Assembly: GCA_017553695.1 (NCBI GenBank)
Contig: JAFZKG010000042.1
Coordinates: 1 to 40,367 of the forward strand
Direction of reading: 5' to 3'
Length of the DNA stretch: 40,367 bases
Source: Lachnospiraceae bacterium
GTDB lineage: Bacteria > Bacillota > Clostridia > Lachnospirales > Lachnospiraceae
The translations under genes were made by a program, and so were the position numbers. The notes under the pieces were generated by a model. It searched no databases and was not told where the DNA came from. It saw only the letters and a list, made by a program, of their open reading frames with translations. The first letter of the stretch is position 1, and the number at the start of each line of letters is the position of its first letter. Shown one piece after another: positions 33,635-40,367 of this stretch.

Positions 33635-36600
33635 ATGAAAGCATTTCTAAAGAAGGGGCTGACCTTCCTAATCGCGCTGGCAGTCATTGTCCAGGCTTCT
33701 ATTTTGACGCCTGCTTTGACGCTTACGACGTATGCAGAAACGGAAGAAACAGTCGAAGAGACAGTAACAAACGATTATGAAGACGCTGATGCGGACATCG
33801 ATGCCGATGCTCCGGAAGAGGCGACTCCTGACATGATACAGGAGGACGTGGCAGACGATGCTTCTGAAGAGGACGAAGAGGACCTCGTCATCGAAGAAGC
33901 ACAGTCTGAGGAGACTGTGGAAGAGAACATCACAGACGATACTGATGATGCAGCCATAGTTTCTGACGTGCAGGTCGATACTGCAGGCGAGGAGACTGAT
34001 GCCGATATGCCTGCTGATGAAATAATCACTGAAGATGCGGAAAAGGATCCTGAGGACACCCGTGGTCCTCCGGAAGATTCCAAAGCTGCAGCAGAAGAAG
34101 AGCAGGCAGTACGCGGCACAAAGACGGGTACGGTACTGGTATTTACGTCGGATGTGCACAATACTGCTTCTACCGCATCAAATTTCAGCACATGGATCAG
34201 TAAAGTGATTAATGAAACCGGCGGAATCGATTATATGGGGTTCTGCGGCGATATGGCTGATGGTACCGGTAGCAACGCTTCCAGTTACTGGACTCATACG
34301 GATGCCGTAATGGGTGTTGTTGAAGACAATAATATCACGGCATGCTATACAACTGGTAATCATGAGTATGGCCCGGGAGACTACAATTATACCACGCATT
34401 CCAGTACAACTAATTCGAATGTAGCTGGCAAATATACTGTGGATGCTGTGCCGAGCAATCTTCCTTCTGATGCAAATTACCAGATTTATTGCCTTGGTTC
34501 GGCGAGCGACACACAGGCATATACGAATGCTCAGGTTGCGGATCTCAGCACATTTTTAGAAAATGCAGATAGTTCTATGCCGATATTCATTGTGTCGCAT
34601 TATCCTTTGCATACTTCCGGAAACCGTTCAACGGATAATGCCAGTGCTGTGATAAATGCATTAAATACTGCAGCAGATACTGGCAAAACGATCATCTTCC
34701 TTTGGGGACATAATCACACAATAAGCGATTCTCATTACAGCCAGATTTATAGCCCGGAAAGCAGTACATTTAGTAATTTCAAATTTTACTATGTAGCGGC
34801 AGGTTGCATGAAGTCTGGAGATAATACTGCAGGAAAAGGTCTTGTAGCTACTATCAGCAATAATAGCAAAGCTGCAGGGAGTACCGTGGAGCTGACAGTT
34901 GTTGGTTCAGAAGGAAAAGAACTCTCCTCCAGTAACACGACTAGTACTACAATCAACATAACTGATTCAACGGGAAAAACCTATGTCCAGACAGACAAAC
35001 TTGTCGCTGGTACTGAATATATTATTGCTAGCGAAGCAGACAGCGACGGAAATGTGTTGATGCTTTCCAACGAATCGACGGGAACAGCAAGACAGTTGAA
35101 GGGAGTCTCAGCAACCGTTTCAAATAATACGATCACGATATCTGATGATGACGTACTGAGCAAGGTTTTGTTCACTTGCGAAGCAGATAGCAGCAGCACT
35201 TTAGGTGGTTTACAACTGAAGAGTGGAGGCAACTATTTATTCTCCAATAGTAATGATGGGCTTCAAATGCATGCTTTGGATTCCGGAAGATGCTGGTACT
35301 ATAAAGCATATGACGGAGATACAGACAAGCATATTCTGTGGCTTATAAAAAGCACATCTGCTGATGGTTGGACTTCCGCAGGTAGTACTTTTAAGTATTA
35401 CTTGGACTACAGTTCTGGAACATATTTTACCGATCAGCATGTAGATAACAATTATACTATTCAAGGCACATCTGACTTGCCAAAGATATACCTCTATGTT
35501 GAAGCACCTGAAGGCGATACCTACACCCTAAGCTATGATGCTAATGGTGGTACCGGTTCGATGTCTTCTCAGACAAACAAAACCACTTATACGGTTAAGA
35601 CAAATAGCTTCACAAAAGAAGGCTTTGAGTTTACAAAGTGGAATACAAAAGCTGATGGTACTGGAACTGATTATGAGCCTGGTGCTTCTATTACACTGAC
35701 AGAAGATACCACACTTTATGCGCAGTGGACTAAGGCAACGACAGTTGATCATACGGTTTATGTATTGACGAGTTCTTTGACTGTTGGAAAGAAGTATCTG
35801 ATAGTTAATACAAATGCTGCGACAAGCGCTAATGGAGCTCATGCAATCGGAAAAAATAATTCAACTGTTAAAGATTATACTGTTACAGTAAATGCGGGAA
35901 CAGCTGCAACTAATAATACTGTTTATATTGATAGCGATGGTTTGGATACAAATACGGTTTGGACGGTTGGTGGATCGAGCACAAGCCCGACCTTTGTTCA
36001 AAGTAGTTCTTCCTATCTGTATCCTTCTTCCAGCGGCGTAAGTATTAGTACCACATCGAGAGCATGGAGCACATCAACAAGTAATCCTTGTTTGAGATAC
36101 AGAAGTGGTAACTACGGTAATTATTATTACTTGAACTACAACAACGGATGGACAATGACGAGCAGTAGCAGTTCATCCTCATATCCGGTTTATTTCTATG
36201 AAGAAGCCACGATTAAGGTTAGTATTACACCTGGTATCACGGTTGAACCTGAATCTGCTACAGTAGGCATAGGTGAAACAAAGACGCTTACAGCTACTCC
36301 TAAAAATGTCGAAGGCACTCCAACAATCACTTGGAGCATCAATAATACTGACGTTGCTACGGTTGATCAGACTGGTGTGGTCACTGGTGTTGCTGCTGGT
36401 GATGCTACAATCACGGCATCTATAGTAGTTGATGGCGTAACTTATTCTGCTGAATGTGAAGTAACAGTGGCTGTTATTCATTATATTGATTATGTTCTGA
36501 CAGAGGAGCTTATGGATAATCAGGATTACCTGCTTGCCAACGGTAGTACGGGAGCAGTTTATCTTGTTTCAAATGAAGCAAATGGTTCCAGAACACTGAA

Positions 36601-39600
36601 AGGAGTGTCTGCAAACGTTTCAGATGGCAAGATTACGCTTGCTGAAACCGATGCAGAAAAGGTTGTATTCCGTTGCGAGATTAAGACAAGCACAAGCGGC
36701 TCTGTAAGCGCTTGGTTTAAGAATGGAGCTAAGTATCTGTATGCTGATAACGACAACGGCCTTAGGCTGGTAGAAAACAGCACACAGACAAGCAGCTCAA
36801 ATTCAGGGAAGTATTGGCACTATAAAGGAGATGACAAACATCTGTTATGGTACTTCAAGGATACCAGCTCTGCCGATGGATATAACGATACTTCTACAAC
36901 GAACAAATATTATTTAGATTACAACAATGCAAACTTTACCGATGGTATTGCTACCACCACTTCTCTGGCCAATACAAATACTGACGCAATTTATCTGTTT
37001 GTTAAGTCCATTCCGGTTACAGGCATTGAATTAGACAAGACAGCAGAAACTGTAGCAGTAAATGGCACAGCTCAGTTAAATGCAACTGTATTACCTGCAA
37101 CTGCTACGAATAAAAAAGTTAATTGGACCAGCAGTGATGAAACTATTGCAACAGTAGATTCTACTGGCAAAGTAACAGGTGTTGCTGAAGGTGAGGTTGC
37201 AATTACAGCAACCTCAGCCGAGAACAGTGAAATATTTGCTACATGCACTGTTACTGTCAGCGTGGTACACGTCACTGGTGTAAGTCTTGATTCAACCGCT
37301 ACTGTAGCAGAAGGCGGCACAATTCAGTTAACCCCGACTATTACTCCGGAAGATGCGTCCAATAAGAACGTTTCTTGGGAAAGCAGCGATTCTACTATAG
37401 CTACAGTTGATAACGATGGAAAAGTAAATGGTGTAGCAGAAGGCGAAGCAATTATTACAGTTACTACTGAAGACGGTAGTTTGACTGCAACATGTACAGT
37501 AACGGTTACAAAACAGAAAACCTATGTGATTGTAATTGATAATTATGCTCTGAGCACGGAATCAACTACTGATCAGGTTTCAAACAGCAACGGGGCATAT
37601 ATCTACAGCGGCTTAGCAGGCGTTGCATATTCTTCAGGCGATGCAGTTGGAGATAATATCCGCTGGGTTATCGAGGAAACTAATGGTGGTTACCATATCA
37701 AGAGTTTAGATGGCAGATATCTGAATGCAACTTATACTTCAGTTACCAATCCGTCAGCATCCAATCCTACAAGAGGAGTTTTAAAGCTTGACAATACACC
37801 AGACGTGTGGACACTGGACAGCGGTGTCACCCTTGATAACTGGGAGGTTAACGGCAGTAAGTTAAAGAGTACTAATGCTGATAAATCAATGACTCATGAG
37901 GAATCAAGCAGCAGTAGTGGCGGCACGGCAATCAACCTCTTTACTGTACGTTCAACCGGTGAAACAAGCCACATAGTAGAAGCTGCAGATTACACACTGA
38001 GTTACGACGCTAATGCACCAGATGCAACTGGATCAACTCCTAATCAGACCGGAAGTGCACAATATACAGTAAGTGCAAATGGCTTCACTAGAGAAGGCTT
38101 TGTTTTCCAGAAATGGAATACGAAGGCAGATGGAACAGGCAGTAATTATGCGCCTGGCGATAGCATTTCCCTGACCGAGGATACTACACTGTATGCACAG
38201 TGGCATGAGGCCTGCGAGACCCATACCTTTGGAAATCCAGTTTGGACATGGACTGGTGATGATACGGATGGCTACACTTCCGCAACATTAACACTGACAT
38301 GTACTGTTTGTGGCACAGTAGCGACAGCAACAGACAATGATATTACGGTATCTTCAAGTGGTGGCGGCGACTGTCAGACTCCAGTTGGAGCAACCACTTA
38401 TACTGCTGAAGTGAATATAGATGGTGTTGAGTATTCAGATACCAAGTCTGTTGGTGGGAATGCTACAGCTAAGGTGACAAATACAGAAGCTGATGGTGAG
38501 TATGTAATGGCATACTTTGATGGTAGCAAGTACTATGTTATTCAGCAGACCGGATCTTCTACTCCTACTGTCACAACGTTAACGGAGTTAACAACTGATA
38601 CAGTATCCGATAATATGCTATTTGTGGCAACAGCTGCAGGTTCATTTAAACTTAGGAATAAGAGTACTAACAGATATATTTATACACAAAGCGGAACATT
38701 AACATCTAATACTACTGCACCAAACTATAACTACTCACTAAATGAATCAGGATCATTGGTTTATACAGGCAACAGTGGAGCTTACTATTATTCTATTGAT
38801 TCAAGTGGTGCATTTAAGGCACCTACTACTGACCCGGGAAGTGGAAACATTAACTTATATAAACTTGGATCGGCTCAGTACGGCCCTCACAACTATGTAT
38901 TCCAGGGCTTCACTTGGACTGGAGCTACAGCAAAAGTAAATTATAAATGCAGCGTTTGCGAAGATGAACAGGCTGTTGACGCAACAATGACTCCTGGCAC
39001 ACAGGTCGATGCAACTTGCGAGGCAGCAGCTTATGTTCCATATACAGCATCTATTGCAGAAGGCAATGAATACGATGGTCAGTATCATAGCGATACGAAG
39101 AACATTGTAGTAACAACAACCGAAACTGTAACAACATACACTCCAGCAACTAGTCTTGTTGCAGGAACAAGGTATATCATTGTTGCAGGTGGTTATGCAA
39201 TTACATTAAGTGGAAGCAGTATTGTTGGTACACCATTCAATGTTGATACCACAGTGCCAACAGATGCAATGTATTGGACCGCTGCCGCAAGCAGCAGCTA
39301 TTTTGGTCTTACAAATGCTAGCGGCGGAACTACATATTATCTTTATGAAAACGCTGGCAGCAATGCAACAGGCGATGTTACTGCAAATAGTAGTTCAAGA
39401 CAGAGATGGTCATATAACAGCAATAAGCAGCTGGTATATACTCCATCAACAACTACAAACAGTACTGTATATATAAATGGTGCTTCAGCCGAAGGATTCA
39501 CAGTTAGCTCAGACGCTGCAGAGGCATTAGAAGTTTCTCTCTATACATATTCAACAACTACACAAGAAGTTGAATCCCAGCCACTCGGCCATGATTGGGA

Positions 39601-40367
39601 TCTCGACAACATCGTATGGAACTGGACAGGAAGTGATGCCTCTGGTTGGACAGCAGCTACTGCCACATTAACTTGCAAGCGCGTCAGCAGCCATACAATA
39701 ACTGAGGTTGCTGAGGTTACTTCCTCCGTAGATGGCAATACTACTACCTACACGGCTTCCATTACTGTTAATGGGACTACGAAAACAGACACCAAGGTAG
39801 TTACTGCTCATGTACATAGTTATGAGAAAAACTATACATGGTCTAATAACTTTACTACCTGCACAGCATCAGCGGTTTGCTCCGGCTGCGCGGAAGGAGT
39901 GGAAGGACATTCATTTACTGAGCAGGTAACAGCTTCTTATAATGAAACAAAACCTGCAAGCTGCACTACACCAGGCTCCGGAACCTATACCGCAACATTT
40001 ACCAATGAGTTGTTTGAAACACAGACCAAGGATGTTGAGATTCCGATGATTGCTCATGACCTTGAGCATCATGAAGCAGTTGCAGCTACCTGCACAACAG
40101 CTGGCAGTATTGAGTACTGGTACTGCACAAACTGTAAGAAGTACTTCAGTGATGCGGATGCTACAACCGAAATCACTCAGGCACAGACTGTTATTGCAGC
40201 ACTTAGCCACGATCTCGAGCATCATGAAGCAGTTGTAGCTACCTGCACAACAGCTGGCAATATTGAGTACTGGTACTGCACAAATTGTAAGAAGTACTTC
40301 AGTGATGCGGATGCTACAACCGAAATCACTCAGGCACAGACTCTTATTGCTAGTCATCCAGATGCTC
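33635..40367 (+). CDS. Giant secreted multidomain protein with N-terminal metallophosphoesterase (partial, no stop in window)
   Basis: The frame is open for 2244 residues to the window end. A signal peptide (MKAFLKKGLTFLIALAVIVQ) with likely cleavage after TTYA is followed by a Glu/Asp-rich linker (about 36-165) and a calcineurin-like phosphoesterase. The latter has D173/H175 (FTSDVHN), D206 (CGDMADG), N242/H243 (TTGNHEYG), H322 (SHYPLH) and H359/H361 (WGHNHT). Then come Listeria-Bacteroides repeats (630-698, 1453-1523), three Big_2 Ig-like domains (862-945, 1126-1210, 1211-1290), six copies of an unnamed module, several CxxC segments, and two 51-residue repeats (2141-2242). Likely cell-surface or secreted; phosphoesterase substrate unknown. 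Its composition is more AT-rich than its neighbours. Confidence 0.88.
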   Translation, partial: MKAFLKKGLTFLIALAVIVQASILTPALTLTTYAETEETVEETVTNDYEDADADIDADAPEEATPDMIQEDVADDASEEDEEDLVIEEAQSEETVEENITDDTDDAAIVSDVQVDTAGEETDADMPADEIITEDAEKDPEDTRGPPEDSKAAAEEEQAVRGTKTGTVLVFTSDVHNTASTASNFSTWISKVINETGGIDYMGFCGDMADGTGSNASSYWTHTDAVMGVVEDNNITACYTTGNHEYGPGDYNYTTHSSTTNSNVAGKYTVDAVPSNLPSDANYQIYCLGSASDTQAYTNAQVADLSTFLENADSSMPIFIVSHYPLHTSGNRSTDNASAVINALNTAADTGKTIIFLWGHNHTISDSHYSQIYSPESSTFSNFKFYYVAAGCMKSGDNTAGKGLVATISNNSKAAGSTVELTVVGSEGKELSSSNTTSTTINITDSTGKTYVQTDKLVAGTEYIIASEADSDGNVLMLSNESTGTARQLKGVSATVSNNTITISDDDVLSKVLFTCEADSSSTLGGLQLKSGGNYLFSNSNDGLQMHALDSGRCWYYKAYDGDTDKHILWLIKSTSADGWTSAGSTFKYYLDYSSGTYFTDQHVDNNYTIQGTSDLPKIYLYVEAPEGDTYTLSYDANGGTGSMSSQTNKTTYTVKTNSFTKEGFEFTKWNTKADGTGTDYEPGASITLTEDTTLYAQWTKATTVDHTVYVLTSSLTVGKKYLIVNTNAATSANGAHAIGKNNSTVKDYTVTVNAGTAATNNTVYIDSDGLDTNTVWTVGGSSTSPTFVQSSSSYLYPSSSGVSISTTSRAWSTSTSNPCLRYRSGNYGNYYYLNYNNGWTMTSSSSSSSYPVYFYEEATIKVSITPGITVEPESATVGIGETKTLTATPKNVEGTPTITWSINNTDVATVDQTGVVTGVAAGDATITASIVVDGVTYSAECEVTVAVIHYIDYVLTEELMDNQDYLLANGSTGAVYLVSNEANGSRTLKGVSANVSDGKITLAETDAEKVVFRCEIKTSTSGSVSAWFKNGAKYLYADNDNGLRLVENSTQTSSSNSGKYWHYKGDDKHLLWYFKDTSSADGYNDTSTTNKYYLDYNNANFTDGIATTTSLANTNTDAIYLFVKSIPVTGIELDKTAETVAVNGTAQLNATVLPATATNKKVNWTSSDETIATVDSTGKVTGVAEGEVAITATSAENSEIFATCTVTVSVVHVTGVSLDSTATVAEGGTIQLTPTITPEDASNKNVSWESSDSTIATVDNDGKVNGVAEGEAIITVTTEDGSLTATCTVTVTKQKTYVIVIDNYALSTESTTDQVSNSNGAYIYSGLAGVAYSSGDAVGDNIRWVIEETNGGYHIKSLDGRYLNATYTSVTNPSASNPTRGVLKLDNTPDVWTLDSGVTLDNWEVNGSKLKSTNADKSMTHEESSSSSGGTAINLFTVRSTGETSHIVEAADYTLSYDANAPDATGSTPNQTGSAQYTVSANGFTREGFVFQKWNTKADGTGSNYAPGDSISLTEDTTLYAQWHEACETHTFGNPVWTWTGDDTDGYTSATLTLTCTVCGTVATATDNDITVSSSGGGDCQTPVGATTYTAEVNIDGVEYSDTKSVGGNATAKVTNTEADGEYVMAYFDGSKYYVIQQTGSSTPTVTTLTELTTDTVSDNMLFVATAAGSFKLRNKSTNRYIYTQSGTLTSNTTAPNYNYSLNESGSLVYTGNSGAYYYSIDSSGAFKAPTTDPGSGNINLYKLGSAQYGPHNYVFQGFTWTGATAKVNYKCSVCEDEQAVDATMTPGTQVDATCEAAAYVPYTASIAEGNEYDGQYHSDTKNIVVTTTETVTTYTPATSLVAGTRYIIVAGGYAITLSGSSIVGTPFNVDTTVPTDAMYWTAAASSSYFGLTNASGGTTYYLYENAGSNATGDVTANSSSRQRWSYNSNKQLVYTPSTTTNSTVYINGASAEGFTVSSDAAEALEVSLYTYSTTTQEVESQPLGHDWDLDNIVWNWTGSDASGWTAATATLTCKRVSSHTITEVAEVTSSVDGNTTTYTASITVNGTTKTDTKVVTAHVHSYEKNYTWSNNFTTCTASAVCSGCAEGVEGHSFTEQVTASYNETKPASCTTPGSGTYTATFTNELFETQTKDVEIPMIAHDLEHHEAVAATCTTAGSIEYWYCTNCKKYFSDADATTEITQAQTVIAALSHDLEHHEAVVATCTTAGNIEYWYCTNCKKYFSDADATTEITQAQTLIASHPDA
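40055..40360 (+). repeat. Two tandem 153-base coding repeats
   Basis: 40055-40207 and 40208-40360 are nearly identical, each encoding a 51-residue unit starting HDLEHHEAV and containing ATCTTAG, EYWYCTNCKKYFSDADATTE and ITQAQT. Differences are a few bases only, so the duplication is recent or kept alike by conversion. A cysteine trio (ATC, then CxxC) per unit suggests metal binding. Confidence 0.9.

Noticed and set aside
33668..34191. Antisense frames opposite the start of the surface protein gene
   Set aside because: They arise from the acidic Glu/Asp linker codons read backwards; low complexity, no ribosome site, and the plus-strand signal peptide and phosphoesterase motifs are convincing.

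Overview
The window looks like chromosome from a Firmicutes/Clostridia bacterium, most likely a gut Lachnospiraceae-type species. The evidence is gene content and order: a CIRCE-controlled hrcA-grpE-dnaK-dnaJ-prmA-rsmE operon, an ireB-ruvX-DUF1292 trio, a trmR-U32 pair, cysS-mrnC-rlmB, RNase J, and a ThiI without a visible rhodanese domain paired with its own cysteine desulfurase. This is taxonomy by inference; no rRNA gene is present.

Layout. 1-161 holds the start of a flavin/iron-sulfur oxidoreductase (minus strand, cut by the window edge). 292-5931 carries a PHP phosphoesterase, a VanX-type dipeptidase, ychF, lgt, ybaK, a DUF1295 membrane protein and a small prepilin peptidase. 5932-6191 is a non-coding element with doubled, inverted ends that looks like a miniature transposon. 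6242-12949 is the heat-shock operon. 12970-16692 (cysteine desulfurase, thiI, mtaB) makes sulfur modifications of tRNA. 16802-22315 (ireB, ruvX, DUF1292, rnj, a truncated YceG-like protein, trmR, trhP) resembles the Bacillus yrzL-yrrO region, with rnj added and a non-catalytic MltG relative. 22331-24722 has a tiny membrane protein, a CPBP protease, an acyl-carrier-like protein and pta. 24812-25004 is a strongly self-complementary non-coding repeat, followed by nadE, a tRNA-Met and a minus-strand hydrolase. A palindromic divergent promoter separates that hydrolase from ispF-cysS-mrnC-rlmB-chrA-chrA. Cupin, metallo-beta-lactamase-fold and GNAT genes follow.

From 33635 to the end one reading frame stays open without a stop. 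It encodes at least 2244 residues of a secreted protein: signal peptide, acidic linker, calcineurin-like phosphoesterase with all metal ligands visible, then Big_2 domains, Listeria-Bacteroides repeats, six diverged copies of a module I do not recognise, and cysteine-pair repeats.

Most of the backbone concerns translation: tRNA modification (ThiI, MtaB, TrmR, TrhP), rRNA modification or processing (RsmE, RlmB, MrnC), PrmA, YchF and CysS. The most distinctive signals I found are: several promoters whose -10 box ends only 6-9 bases before the start codon with no Shine-Dalgarno sequence (predicted leaderless mRNAs); the 5932-6191 miniature element; the 24.8-25.0 kb self-complementary element; the palindromic divergent promoter; and the unrecognised repeated module of the giant surface protein. 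I found no CRISPR array, phage, complete insertion sequence or evident new defence system.
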